Of a stretch of 64,000 nt of DNA, positions 8,755 through 17,576 are shown in pieces. A model generated the notes under the pieces. It had not been told where the DNA came from. It made no database searches and saw only the letters and a program-made list of their open reading frames with translations. How positions within the stretch are numbered: position 1 is the first letter of the stretch; the number at the start of each line of letters is the position of its first letter. The DNA is from Saprospiraceae bacterium (GTDB taxonomy: Bacteria; Bacteroidota; Bacteroidia; Chitinophagales; Saprospiraceae), in the NCBI GenBank assembly GCA_028280415.1, contig JANQLV010000061.1, positions 62,001-126,000 on the forward strand, read 5' to 3'. The translations under genes were made by a program, and so were the position numbers.

Positions 8755-9327
8755 CTAACCGCCCCAAAGCCTCTTGGCTATTTCTCTTTCTTCTACACCA
8801 ATGACACTGAGGTAAATTTCGGTTGTTTCTAGCCTAGAATGCCCAAGCCACTTTTTGACAAGGGTTATAGGGGCTAATGATATAGCATGAACAGCAAAGC
8901 CATGTCGTAATCCCTTAGCAGATGCCTGTTTCCCCTTGATTCCGGCCATATTCATTACCTTTTTTACATAGCGAAATGAACTACGGAGTGAGAAACTCCA
9001 CAAACGACTTTTCTGATCAGTTAGATTTTCAATATAGTCCTGCAAATCTTCTAGTAGACTATCCGGGATTGGGACTTCTCTGTAAACACCTTTTCTCCGT
9101 CGTTTAAGTGTCTCAAATGCAACTGCTTTGTTAGAAAAATCAATACTTAACCCTGTAAGGTTATGGACTTCACCAATACGAGCACCTGTAAAGTATAGGA
9201 GTTGGCAGAATAGCTTCTTGTCGGTACATATATCTTTCGTGGCCTCGTAAAACCGAAGTCTCTCATCCTGATTGAGATACTTACGTTGCCCAGAAGATGT
9301 ATAGAGTGAAGGAGAAGAATTAAACAT
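8755..9327 (-). CDS. Tyrosine recombinase, catalytic domain only
   Basis: At 190 residues it lacks the N-terminal core-binding domain of normal phage integrases and Xer proteins. The catalytic signature is readable: TGARIGE (first Arg), the basic LKRRRKG hairpin, GLRHGFAVHA (second Arg with His), and LGHSRLETTEIYLSV (His and nucleophilic Tyr). The first residue of the usual HxLRH box is Lys (KGLRH), seen in some subfamilies. It lies 94 bp upstream of the RHS gene on the same strand. It could move the element, resolve dimers or invert a segment. No att repeats could be tied to it. Confidence 0.8.
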   Translation of the reverse strand: MFNSSPSLYTSSGQRKYLNQDERLRFYEATKDICTDKKLFCQLLYFTGARIGEVHNLTGLSIDFSNKAVAFETLKRRRKGVYREVPIPDSLLEDLQDYIENLTDQKSRLWSFSLRSSFRYVKKVMNMAGIKGKQASAKGLRHGFAVHAISLAPITLVKKWLGHSRLETTEIYLSVIGVEEREIAKRLWGG

Positions 9328-9581
9328 ACAGGTTACTATCCTTTAGCGTGGATACACCTGTCAGAGTATTGCAGATATTCGGACAAAAATCAAAGAAAAC
9401 TTATTGAAAAAGTTACTCTAAAGGAGAAAACAGCCTCTTTTTAAGTGATTTTAAGGCAGAACATGTTTCAGATCATCAAAACAACCCCATTTTATGGCAC
9501 ACTATCTGCAATTTTCGGACACAATTTTGGGCGATCTGACGATTCCCCGTTCTGAGAGCCGATTTAAGCAAATAGAAAGAC

Positions 9582-9881
9582 ATGAGAAAAGACATAACTT
9601 CCCCATTCCATCAATTCGTCGTAGATCGCTTTGGTTACTACGAAGCCAAGCATTTACATCAACAAATGAACTTGCCTTCACATCCAGTGACGAGAGCATA
9701 CAACAATCCTGAGAAGACTCCACATAAAATCCTGATTGCGTTTTGCGAACTGCTCGGCATGCATGCTTATGAGCTAATTAGAGATTACAAATTGGGAGAG
9801 GAAAGGATTTCAGAGATTGAGAAGAATTATCATAAGCGGATGTATAACACCCTCCAAGAAGCAAGTGCAGAGAGCAGCTAA
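9582..9881 (+). CDS. Small helical protein, possible HTH-like regulator of the mobilisation block
   Basis: This is a 99-residue soluble protein. It has an RFGYYEAKHLHQQMNLPSH segment reminiscent of a helix-turn-helix, followed by TPHKILIAFCELLGMHAYEL, a pattern seen in xre-like plasmid regulators, and a charged C-terminal helix. It is convergent with the relaxase gene and the 3' ends overlap by 4 bp (9878-9881). An overlapping open frame at 9494-9712 in another phase looks non-coding. Function is not recognised; regulation of copy number or transfer is only a guess. Confidence 0.5.
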   Translation: MRKDITSPFHQFVVDRFGYYEAKHLHQQMNLPSHPVTRAYNNPEKTPHKILIAFCELLGMHAYELIRDYKLGEERISEIEKNYHKRMYNTLQEASAESS

Positions 9882-10657
9882 CGATGCTTTTCGATGCCCT
9901 TTTGACTTCTGGCTTGGGACCGCTCTTTTGCTTTCACCCCTAATACTCGCCAGCGGTATTTACGCTGGTTGTATATAACTCCGACGGTTTTACCTGATCT
10001 GGTGTATGGGATGATGTCGTGCTGTCTTAACTTTTCATACAGTTCTTCGTCACTCATTGTTGCTTCTTTTAGCTCACTCACGATTCGTTTTACTTTTTGC
10101 TTATCGCTCTCACCATGGCGCGTGATAACTCGATATTCTTTATCATTTACGATCTCCTTTTTACCTTTGCCATGCCAGACTATAGAGTGCGTAAGTAGAG
10201 GATAGCGATCCATTTGATACTGCTGAATGGTTTGTTTTAAATCTTTGAACTGCGTTCTACTCATTCTCATTGAACTACTTGATTTGTACTGTATGCCTGA
10301 GAAAAGAAAATGGATGTGGGTATGAGCTTGATCAAAATGTGGTGTAGCTAAAACAATCGCTTCTTTGCCACGAAGTTCAATATATCGGTGAGCCAAGTCT
10401 TTGAGTATTTTGAGAGAGAGATGCTGATTGTCTTCTTTGGCAAACGACATGATCTCATGGGTGAGAATAGTGGCGTTTTTTCGCTTGTGTCCTCGATACT
10501 CGTTTTCATTTTGCTCAAACTCGGCAATCCAATCGGTCATTTTATTCCCCTTCAAATTGTGGCGAAGGATAAAGCTCTGACTTTCACTATCCTTTATTAC
10601 GTATCTCACTAATCGCCCAAAGTCCCGCTTTTTAATTGATTTGATTTTGATGATCAT
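9878..10657 (-). CDS. Relaxase / mobilisation nuclease (MobA/VirD2-like)
   Basis: The 259-residue protein has the relaxase metal site DQAHTHIHFLFSG (His triad, motif III) near residues 105-120, with upstream motif II-like LTHEIMSFA and a basic C-terminus (RYRWRVLGVKAKERSQARSQ). The N-terminal KIKSIKKRDFGRLVRYVIKD likely carries the nicking region, where Tyr 18 is a candidate catalytic residue (inference). It should nick oriT and lead the strand through a type IV channel. It is short for the family and has no helicase or primase extension. It overlaps the MobC gene by 26 bp, so the two are co-translated. The window has no mating-pair genes, so the element is mobilisable, not self-transmissible, on this evidence. 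Confidence 0.8.
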   Translation of the reverse strand: MIIKIKSIKKRDFGRLVRYVIKDSESQSFILRHNLKGNKMTDWIAEFEQNENEYRGHKRKNATILTHEIMSFAKEDNQHLSLKILKDLAHRYIELRGKEAIVLATPHFDQAHTHIHFLFSGIQYKSSSSMRMSRTQFKDLKQTIQQYQMDRYPLLTHSIVWHGKGKKEIVNDKEYRVITRHGESDKQKVKRIVSELKEATMSDEELYEKLRQHDIIPYTRSGKTVGVIYNQRKYRWRVLGVKAKERSQARSQKGIEKHR

Positions 10658-11165
10658 AAGCTTTTAGTAGCTTGGTTAGGGTTTGGTAGTAATTGGGATA
10701 TGCGTGAAGGGTTTTATAAATAACTGTTTCTAGGGAGTCAGGGTGGGTCAGCAACTGCTCTAGTTGGTGTTCAAGTTTTAACAATATATCGAAACTACGT
10801 TTGATGGTTTGATTGTCACTGTCGGTATTTCCTTCATGGAGTAACTGCTGAATATAGCTATACATCAAGGAGACTTTTTGTAAGATACTCGCTACGATAT
10901 TCTTGTCTGGGGTAATGTACTTTTGATCTAAGTAGGCTAGAGCAGAGCTTTCGATGAATCGTGAAAGTGATTGATTGTGCTTGATGGCTCCGGCTCTTAA
11001 TCTGATGTGGTTATCAGGATGAAGGAGCAAGGTAATTTCTTTATGTTCCCTACGTCGTTTTCTTTGGTAGAGACGCTGGTAATATTTTCTGTACTTCTTG
11101 TACGACTCGGGTGAATGACTAAGGTTTCTATCGAGTAAAAACTCGTAATAGGTAAGGATAGTCAT
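10632..11165 (-). CDS. MobC-like relaxosome accessory protein (ribbon-helix-helix)
   Basis: The 177-residue protein starts with a strongly basic helix (KKYRKYYQRLYQRKRRREHKE), then ITLLLHPDNHIRLRAGAIKH with NQSLSRFIESSAL. This is the short strand plus two-helix pattern of MobC/ribbon-helix-helix relaxosome proteins that bind oriT and help the relaxase. The rest is helical. It lies 6 bp after the coupling protein gene and overlaps the relaxase gene. The order T4CP - MobC - relaxase on one strand is a normal mobilisation operon. Confidence 0.65.
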   Translation of the reverse strand: MTILTYYEFLLDRNLSHSPESYKKYRKYYQRLYQRKRRREHKEITLLLHPDNHIRLRAGAIKHNQSLSRFIESSALAYLDQKYITPDKNIVASILQKVSLMYSYIQQLLHEGNTDSDNQTIKRSFDILLKLEHQLEQLLTHPDSLETVIYKTLHAYPNYYQTLTKLLKAYDHQNQIN

Positions 11166-11171
11166 AGAGGG

Positions 11172-12557
11172 TTAGAGGTTAAGATATATAAGTTTATGGG
11201 GGATGTGGCGAATGGTTTTAGGGGGTGATAAGGCAGTTCTTCGCCGAAGTAACCATCTTTTGTAATATGGAACGAGCTTAGCCTTTATGGGTCGATAATT
11301 AGAGCAAATCAGTAGTCCGCGATTTTGGGGCATGATCCTAATTTCAGAAGCAGTCATAAGTGGTCTGATGTGCCGATTCCCCTCCTCATCTTTAAATTCA
11401 TAACGACCAAGAACAGCTTCTAGAGACTGGGCGGTATCTAAAGACTGGCCAGAGAGATAGAGTTTGGCGAGACAGTTGGAGGCGATAGTGTGGGCTTGGG
11501 CTTCCCCATACAGGTGCACCATTTGATTATAGTTTTGCCAGACTAACATCAGACCGGAACGGAATTTTCGCAGGTTACTGACAACAAGGGAGAGACTAGG
11601 TAGATAGAGGCTTGAGGCTTCGTCTATCAAAAAGAAGATATCTTGATCAGTTCTTTTTGGCAGAGAGCTTAATACATACTTCCACAGAGTCTCAAAGAAG
11701 ATGCTGGTGAGCGAGCTTAGATATGCCATTTCAGTTAATGGGTTTTGGACAAACAGTACTATCTTACCTGTGCGCAAGCTTGTCATATCCCAGGTATTGA
11801 CAGAGGTGGTCTTGGCAATCATTTCATCGTTTAATGGCGTGAGTGCAGCTAGTGCAGTGGCTAAGATATTGGTGCGTAGCTTGTCTTCTAATCCGACAAA
11901 AGCTTGGTAGCTTTTTTTGACTCGCTTACTAGGGTGACTCTCAACGAAGCGTAAGACCTTTTCGGGGGCGCTAAGAATGGATTGTAAGAGTGATTGGACG
12001 CTTTTTAGGGTGCGTAGTTGTAGTGGCTCGGGTAAGAGTAATTCGATGGCGGTAGTTAAGAGAGAGATGGCTTGTAGGTTCCAAAAGTTTTCACTGCTGC
12101 CACCTAATGAAGTTTGAATCAGAAGAGTAGCAAGTTTTCCAGCGTCGCTTGAATTACGGACGTGTTTGAGAGGATTGAAGCCAATACTAATCGCAGGGTT
12201 TGTGAAGTTGAGCCGCAACACTTGATAGCCTTTGGAGTGTAGATATCCGGCAGTTTTTCCATAGAGTTCACCGCTGGGATCATGTGCCACCAAATTCCCT
12301 TTCATAGTCAGGAGTGAGCTGATTAGCACCACTGACGACTTACCCGATCCGGTGCCACCGATAACTAAGGCGTTCTGGTGACTTTGCTTGATGGAGAGTT
12401 TTCTTTTCCCAGTTAAGCAAAAGCCATAATTGTATCGACTGAGGACATTAGTTTCTTTGATGAACTTGGCTTTGTAGGCGTGGGGATTAGGAGGGGTCTT
12501 AAAGAGACTGATAAAAAACTTGATTACGGTACGGGCTATTTTTATCCCCCTCCTCAT
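11172..12557 (-). CDS. VirD4/TraG-type coupling ATPase
   Basis: The 461-residue protein has Walker A ALVIGGTGSGKSSVVL (about residues 64-79), the T4CP-typical NLVAHDPSGELYGKTAGYL, Walker B DIFFLIDEASSLYLP, and the downstream GLMLVWQNYNQM..LYG and ASNCLAKLYLSGQ segments of TraG/VirD4 proteins. It brings the relaxase-DNA complex to a secretion channel. No convincing pair of N-terminal transmembrane helices is visible, only a short hydrophobic stretch, so membrane attachment is uncertain. Its start overlaps the stop of the upstream gene by 4 bp, indicating translational coupling. Confidence 0.8.
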   Translation of the reverse strand: MRRGIKIARTVIKFFISLFKTPPNPHAYKAKFIKETNVLSRYNYGFCLTGKRKLSIKQSHQNALVIGGTGSGKSSVVLISSLLTMKGNLVAHDPSGELYGKTAGYLHSKGYQVLRLNFTNPAISIGFNPLKHVRNSSDAGKLATLLIQTSLGGSSENFWNLQAISLLTTAIELLLPEPLQLRTLKSVQSLLQSILSAPEKVLRFVESHPSKRVKKSYQAFVGLEDKLRTNILATALAALTPLNDEMIAKTTSVNTWDMTSLRTGKIVLFVQNPLTEMAYLSSLTSIFFETLWKYVLSSLPKRTDQDIFFLIDEASSLYLPSLSLVVSNLRKFRSGLMLVWQNYNQMVHLYGEAQAHTIASNCLAKLYLSGQSLDTAQSLEAVLGRYEFKDEEGNRHIRPLMTASEIRIMPQNRGLLICSNYRPIKAKLVPYYKRWLLRRRTALSPPKTIRHIPHKLIYLNL

Positions 12558-13054
12558 AGTCCAGAAAAAATGGTGTTAAGCGGCGGTGGTGGTTGATAGA
12601 AATATTCTCCAATCTCATCAGGCGAGAGAAACTTCAAATTCTTCGTTTGAAACACCTCAATTGCTTCAATATATTCGGCTACTATCTTCTGCTCCAACTT
12701 CTTAATTTCATCGACATATTCAAAGTATTCTAAAAAACGGTAGCGGAGTCTTTTTATTAGTCTGGGATTGGTTTGACTACTTACCCCTTTAGCTAACTGC
12801 CTCATACCAAGCAATATCTGATGAGTACGGGCTTGTTGGTGTAAATTTGATAACACCTCGTTGTATCTATCTGCTAATGATTGATAGTATCGCCCTAGCT
12901 CTTCGCTATCATTTGGATGACCGAGCACACCTAAGAGTCTCGCTTCGAAAGTAATTTGTGTAAGTATTTCTTTGTGGTTGTAAGAAATCGACTTAGCTAG
13001 ATTTACAAGTGAAGGTTTTGATTTTTGGAATAGGTTTAGGAGAGCGCCGAACAT
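12554..13054 (-). CDS. Helical protein of unknown function, first gene of the mobilisation operon
   Basis: The frame opens at 13093, but the first 13 codons run into a perfect palindrome at 13080-13128, so the ATG at 13054 (MFGALLNLFQKSKPSL) is the likelier start, giving about 166 residues. It is almost wholly alpha-helical and charged, without signal peptide or membrane helix; a coiled coil is possible at EYFEYVDEIKKLEQKIVAEY. It is not a recognised family. Its stop overlaps the T4CP start, which ties it to the transfer operon. Confidence 0.55.
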   Translation of the reverse strand: MFGALLNLFQKSKPSLVNLAKSISYNHKEILTQITFEARLLGVLGHPNDSEELGRYYQSLADRYNEVLSNLHQQARTHQILLGMRQLAKGVSSQTNPRLIKRLRYRFLEYFEYVDEIKKLEQKIVAEYIEAIEVFQTKNLKFLSPDEIGEYFYQPPPPLNTIFSGL

Positions 13055-13079
13055 GAGATGTTGGCTTGGAGGAATACAA

Positions 13080-13128
13080 AAACCACCAAGCAAGATTAGC
13101 TAAAATAACTAAAACTACTTGGTGGTTT
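13080..13128. terminator. Perfect palindrome in the divergent intergenic region (first)
   Basis: Arms AAACCACCAAG and CTTGGTGGTTT (11 bp, perfect) around a 27-base loop. A TTTCTATTT stretch follows on the plus strand. It lies just upstream of a minus-strand gene, so as a terminator it would act only on read-through. It could instead be a relaxosome or regulator binding site. Confidence 0.5.
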
Positions 13129-13168
13129 CTATTTGCTCTATGTCACTATTATACCATAACAAGTACTA

Positions 13169-13210
13169 CTAAAACACCCCGAGCGCCGTGAGGCTTTCGA
13201 GGTGTTTTAG
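13169..13210. terminator. Second palindrome in the divergent intergenic region
   Basis: Arms CTAAAACACCCCGA and TCGAGGTGTTTTAG (13 of 14 paired) with a GC-rich 14-base loop. The plus-strand side continues into CTCTTTCTT. The shape fits a factor-independent terminator or an oriT-type inverted repeat. Confidence 0.5.
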
Positions 13211-13340
13211 CTCTTTCTTATCACATACTATAGAACAACTTTCTATACAATACATTATGTTTTGATTCTTGTCAATACTTGATACATATGAGATTAGAAA
13301 TAATTTGTATATTAGCTCTCAAGCAAAAACTACTTGAGAA

Positions 13341-13408
13341 AACAAATACAAGCACTCCCCACTCTTTAAGGGAGTCATAACCATCCCACCAACCGCTTTG
13401 TATTTGTT
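13341..13408 (+). promoter_or_regulatory. Nested hairpin in the 5' leader of the plus-strand transfer genes
   Basis: Outer arms AACAAATACAA and TTGTATTTGTT (11 bp, perfect) enclose an inner stem ACTCCC/GGGAGT with its own loop. The structure ends 23 bases before the ATG at 13432, so if transcribed it would sit in the leader and could affect translation. No known riboswitch class is recognised. Confidence 0.45.
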
Positions 13409-13431
13409 AACCCTTTAAATCTTTTCCGATC

Positions 13432-13896
13432 ATGGCGAAAGAACCAACTATTGTTACTCCGTATGTATGGACAATTGAGAATATTGCAGTGTCCGCACAA
13501 GAACTATTTCAAACCATTGAACGAGCAGTTGCTAACTGTCAGCTACCTGATATTAAAGTGGAGCGCATGGAGATTAAAGAGAGTGGTGGAATGTTTTCTA
13601 AGAAGACATTTCGTGAGCATCTTCGTATCAAATGTGACTTTACTACTTTTCAGGCTTACACGGCACAGTATGCAGAAAAGTACACGATTATCGGTATGCG
13701 TAAGTATGTAAACAATGAGCTTAACCAACACATGGGAGTTAAGTCTATGAATCAACTGGCACTACCTAGAGATATTCAGAATCTTCGAGTGAAGGTGCTT
13801 GAGAAAGCAATCGTTACATCGGTTGATCAACTCATCACTGACAAAGGCGAGCGTCCTGTTTGGACAACAGAAGACGCGAGTGAAATGGTTTCGTAA
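13432..13896 (+). CDS. Conserved-looking small protein upstream of the TraD/HerA-like ATPase
   Basis: This is a 154-residue soluble protein of mixed alpha/beta prediction with no signal peptide. The first half (WTIENIAVSAQELFQTIERA) is helical; the second holds YTIIGMRKYVNNELNQHMG. I do not recognise the family. It is followed after 10 bp by the large ATPase on the same strand and probably shares its transcript, so a role in the same DNA-transfer or secretion machine is inferred. Confidence 0.6.
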   Translation: MAKEPTIVTPYVWTIENIAVSAQELFQTIERAVANCQLPDIKVERMEIKESGGMFSKKTFREHLRIKCDFTTFQAYTAQYAEKYTIIGMRKYVNNELNQHMGVKSMNQLALPRDIQNLRVKVLEKAIVTSVDQLITDKGERPVWTTEDASEMVS

Positions 13897-13906
13897 TTAG
13901 TATCAG

Positions 13907-16900
13907 TTGTCACAAGAGCGAACAGATAGATTTTATGAATGGGAGGCGCGGGGACGTGGAGTAATGAAATGGGATTACAAAGTATTCCCTGAGCCTCCCT
14001 ATGTCCCATTTAAAACATCCACCGCTAATGTATGGAATGATGATAGCTTGAGCGAAGAAGAGGGCTGTTTGTATTTTCTGATTAAACCATTTGTTACCAA
14101 AAAGGAACTGCCTAAAGAAGAATCTGAAACCCTCGAAGAACCAAACCCCCAAGAATACCCATTTGGTTATGACGTAATTGAACTGGAGCTCACCCCACCA
14201 CAAGGCAAAGATATTTCTCTAAACACCTTTGAGCAGTGTCTCGTCTCTATGCCTCACCGCTATCCAATGACATGGGAGATTGTAGCGACTGGAACTAGTA
14301 TTAAGTATCTGCTGGTGGTCATTAAGGAAGAACATCAGATGATCGTCAGACACCTTAATGCATTTCTACCAGAGCTAAGGATTACTATCCATGAGGAATA
14401 CGTATATGCAGCCACAAATGATATTGGTACAGATACAACACAGTTTGGATCAGTAGAATTTGCCTTGGAAAATGAGTTCATGCTGCCAATGGCGACAATG
14501 GATAAGAAGAGCAGTTCCGTTGATCCCCTCACCACCTATTTAAGTATTGTACATACCGCTGGCGAGAATGAAGTCTTTACCTTACAGGTCATATTTGAAC
14601 CTGTACATGCACCTTGGGCGAGGGACATGGTTGCATCGGTATCATCAGGCAAAGAATCATATTTTGTTAATGCACCACATATGCCAAAGTTGGCGTACGA
14701 GAAGTCTTCACACCCCCTTTATGCAGTAGTGGTTCGGATGTATGCCTTTGCAGATTCACAAGCCAGACTTGATTACTTTGGTAATGCAGCTCGGTCATTG
14801 GCTAAGATTACAAAGTCACCTCATAATGCTCTCACATGGCTTGAAGAAGAACCAGAAGAAGACGAGCGTGATCCTGAGATGGTAGAGATTGAAAAGTTCT
14901 TGTTTGGTGAAGATATAGAGGGGATTGAAATGGCGGAAGAAGCATACGGAGAGTTTTTGCGTAAGGTACTGCATCGCAGCACTAATCGTAGTGGCATGAT
15001 CTTGAATATCAAAGAACTACTAACTCTTGTCCATCTCCCTTCTTCGTCACTTAGACTTAAGAAATTACAGACTGATACAGGTAAGAGTAAAGGCGTGATT
15101 CCCCCACTTACCTATGCACCACTGCAACTAGGCATCAATACCCACCAAGGGCAAGAAAAGCCTGTCACCCTCTCGTCTGAGCAACGGCTTCGGCATACTC
15201 ACATCATCGGTGGAACTGGTACAGGAAAATCTACCTTGATCGAATCCATGATCGTTCAAGATATTAATAATGGGGATGGCTTGATGCTCCTTGATCCGCA
15301 TGGAGATTTAGTGGAATCAATTCTAACTCGCATACCACCAAGCAGAGTAAATGATGTGGTAGTGATTGATCCGGGAGATACGGAGTATTCAACTGGGTTT
15401 AATTTACTTTCAGCAAAGACCGACATTGAGAAGATCATTTTATCGAGTGATCTGGTGGCGATGTTTAAACGGTTATCTGCTTCATGGGGAGATCAGATGA
15501 ATTCAGTATTTGGAAATGCAATTGCTGCGATGCTTGAAGGTCGTGGTGGCACCCTACTTGATCTACGGCGATTTTTAGCAGAACCTAAGTTCAGGAATGG
15601 CTATCTAAAGACAGTAACTGAGCCGTCTGTGGTGTACTACTGGGAGAAGGAATTCCCCTTACTTCGCAAGAACTCAACCGCGCCAATTATTACTCGACTT
15701 GATGTGTTTTTACGCCCGAATATTATCCGAAATATGATGGGACAGCAAAGAGGGGTTGAGGTGAGAGAGTTAGTGCAAAAAGGTAAAATTGTCTTGGTTA
15801 AGTTAGCACAAGGGCTGATTGGTAAAGAGAATAGCTATTTGCTGGGAACTCAGTTTGTGGCGAAACTTAATCAGGTGATTAAAGCCAGACAGTCGATTGA
15901 TAAATCTGAGCGTAATCCTTTTTATCTGTACATAGATGAGTTTCAGAATTTCATTACACCTTCGATGGAGGATATTTTATCGGGAGCGAGGAAATATGGC
16001 TTGGGACTCATATTAGCGCATCAAGGACTTACCCAGCTAGCAAAAGCAGACAAAGGTGTACATGATTCAGTGATTGCTAATGCAGGTAATCGAATTGTCT
16101 TTCGAGTTGGTTACTCTGATGCGAAGATACTTGAGAAAGACTTCTCGTATTTTCAAGAAGAAGACTTACAAAATCTTGGTTTAGGACAAGCAATTGTTCG
16201 GATCGGAAGACGAGATCAGGACTACAATATACAGACGCAGCGGTTACCCGAACTTGATCCGCAGACAGCTAAAAAGATCGCTCTACAAGCCTTATCTACA
16301 TCGAGGAAGAACTATGCACGCCCACAAAAAGAAGTCGAAGCTGAGATACAAGAGATATATTTTAATACGATCACATCTGGTAACGATATTCCCCCGCAAT
16401 TTCAAACGAAGACCATAACAAAAGAACACCCCACACCCATAGAAACTCCCCTAGTTATAGCAGCACCGGAGGAATCTAATCAGGAGTACACCACAGAAGA
16501 TTTACCTGACTTTGAGCAAGAAGCAGAAGACTTTAAAAAGCAAGAAGTAGAGCGAGAGGAGAAGCGTCAGCATGTATATCTTCAATCGCTTTTAAAGAAG
16601 ATAGCAGAAGCAAGAGGGTTTAAGGCAGTAATTGAAGAGCCAACGAAGAATAATGGGCGAGTCGATGTGGGGCTAACGAAAGATGACTTACGGATAGCGA
16701 TTGAGATTAGTGTTACCACGTCTGCGGCACTTGAACTAAAGAATATTCAGAAGTGTATTGGAGCTGGATATGCCCACGTTATTTCTGTATCAAAAAAGAC
16801 CAATCAACTGAAGAAGATCAGGGAGCTTGCTCAGGCAAAATTGTCTGCAATAGAGTTTAATAAAGTACAGTTTCTCTCCCCTGACGAGGCTACTACATTT

Positions 16901-16993
16901 TTAGATTCATTCTTTACCCCAGAAGAACCTAAGGAGAATATTGTGAAGGGATATCGGGTGAAGGTTAATGTGAAAAAGAAAAAAGAGCAGTAA
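13907..16993 (+). CDS. Large HerA/TraD-like type IV secretion DNA-binding ATPase with nuclease-like tail
   Basis: This is a 1028-residue protein. The N-terminal ~380 residues are family-specific (FYEWEARGRG..MKWDYKVFPEPP). Walker A is RHTHIIGGTGTGKSTLIES (about residues 427-445), followed by GLMLLDPHGDLVESIL, Walker B NPFYLYIDEFQNFIT, and the GLGLILAHQGLTQL arginine-finger region. Residues about 880-990 (GRVDVGLTKDDLRIAIEIS, then HVISVSKK) look like a PD-(D/E)xK nuclease fold: D in VDV and E-x-S in AIEIS. The TTG at 13907 is kept as start because conserved-looking residues precede the first ATG (about 13964, preceded by GGAG). It may be a second DNA-pumping ATPase beside VirD4, or the motor of an import or T4SS apparatus. 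The family resembles TraD-like proteins common in Patescibacteria. Confidence 0.75.
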   Translation: MSQERTDRFYEWEARGRGVMKWDYKVFPEPPYVPFKTSTANVWNDDSLSEEEGCLYFLIKPFVTKKELPKEESETLEEPNPQEYPFGYDVIELELTPPQGKDISLNTFEQCLVSMPHRYPMTWEIVATGTSIKYLLVVIKEEHQMIVRHLNAFLPELRITIHEEYVYAATNDIGTDTTQFGSVEFALENEFMLPMATMDKKSSSVDPLTTYLSIVHTAGENEVFTLQVIFEPVHAPWARDMVASVSSGKESYFVNAPHMPKLAYEKSSHPLYAVVVRMYAFADSQARLDYFGNAARSLAKITKSPHNALTWLEEEPEEDERDPEMVEIEKFLFGEDIEGIEMAEEAYGEFLRKVLHRSTNRSGMILNIKELLTLVHLPSSSLRLKKLQTDTGKSKGVIPPLTYAPLQLGINTHQGQEKPVTLSSEQRLRHTHIIGGTGTGKSTLIESMIVQDINNGDGLMLLDPHGDLVESILTRIPPSRVNDVVVIDPGDTEYSTGFNLLSAKTDIEKIILSSDLVAMFKRLSASWGDQMNSVFGNAIAAMLEGRGGTLLDLRRFLAEPKFRNGYLKTVTEPSVVYYWEKEFPLLRKNSTAPIITRLDVFLRPNIIRNMMGQQRGVEVRELVQKGKIVLVKLAQGLIGKENSYLLGTQFVAKLNQVIKARQSIDKSERNPFYLYIDEFQNFITPSMEDILSGARKYGLGLILAHQGLTQLAKADKGVHDSVIANAGNRIVFRVGYSDAKILEKDFSYFQEEDLQNLGLGQAIVRIGRRDQDYNIQTQRLPELDPQTAKKIALQALSTSRKNYARPQKEVEAEIQEIYFNTITSGNDIPPQFQTKTITKEHPTPIETPLVIAAPEESNQEYTTEDLPDFEQEAEDFKKQEVEREEKRQHVYLQSLLKKIAEARGFKAVIEEPTKNNGRVDVGLTKDDLRIAIEISVTTSAALELKNIQKCIGAGYAHVISVSKKTNQLKKIRELAQAKLSAIEFNKVQFLSPDEATTFLDSFFTPEEPKENIVKGYRVKVNVKKKKEQ

Positions 16994-17506
16994 CTATGTG
17001 GCTACAGAGAACAAGGATTCTAACTCCTCACTTGAAAACTCTTTTTCACTAAGCCATTTACGATATGTCTCTTTTGTAAGCAGATATGGTGTGCGAGTTA
17101 TTACTTCCTTTGACTGTTTTGTAAGCAAGCTAAAGCATTTATATCTCCCCTCACTGTTTGTGAATATATCCCATATACCAGCACCATACTTAATCGTTGA
17201 CTCATCACCCAATTGAAGAGGTACTAAACATCGATTAGAGGTAATATTGGCGAACATTGGCTTGTCGAGAACAGACTCTATTCCAACTTGGGAAATGAGC
17301 CTGAGTAGCTTTCTACTGTCGTCTAAATAAAGAGGGAATCCCCACTGAATTGATTGTAATTTTACAGGGCGTTCGTTGGTTATTACAGGATACTGGTCAC
17401 CAGTATTTATTAAACCTTCTTTTCTTTGCCATATGCCTTCTTGAAGAAACGTAACTTTAAATACATCTTCTAATTCTTTTGCCGTCTTAATTAACCGTAG
17501 TTTCAT
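16994..17506 (-). CDS. Degenerate SRAP-domain (YedK/HMCES-like) protein lacking the active site
   Basis: The 170-residue protein aligns by eye with SRAP proteins such as YedK: QYPVITNERPVKLQSIQWGF (for VAP...V......WGY), VGIESVLDKPMFANITSNRC (for ARVET...MF......R.C), and FSLLTKQS....TRTPYLLTKETYRKWL (for FLIVTAAA....HDRRPLVLSPEA...W). Every catalytic position is altered. There is no Cys at residue 2 (starts MKLRL), the INAR asparagine region is SQVG, the Glu of FxEW is absent, and HDR is TRT. It therefore should not crosslink abasic sites and may be a binding-only derivative. It is convergent with the ATPase gene and lies 70 bp downstream of the Gabija genes on the same strand. Confidence 0.6.
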   Translation of the reverse strand: MKLRLIKTAKELEDVFKVTFLQEGIWQRKEGLINTGDQYPVITNERPVKLQSIQWGFPLYLDDSRKLLRLISQVGIESVLDKPMFANITSNRCLVPLQLGDESTIKYGAGIWDIFTNSEGRYKCFSLLTKQSKEVITRTPYLLTKETYRKWLSEKEFSSEELESLFSVAT

Positions 17507-17576
17507 TTAATCAGATTAAAACAAACATGAAGGCGTAAAATACGGATTACCAAAGAAAAGAAACATGCTTTTTGAA

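Noticed and set aside
9494..9712. Plus-strand 72-codon frame before the small helical protein
   Set aside because: It overlaps the 9582-9881 gene in another phase, has poor composition and no homology-like pattern.
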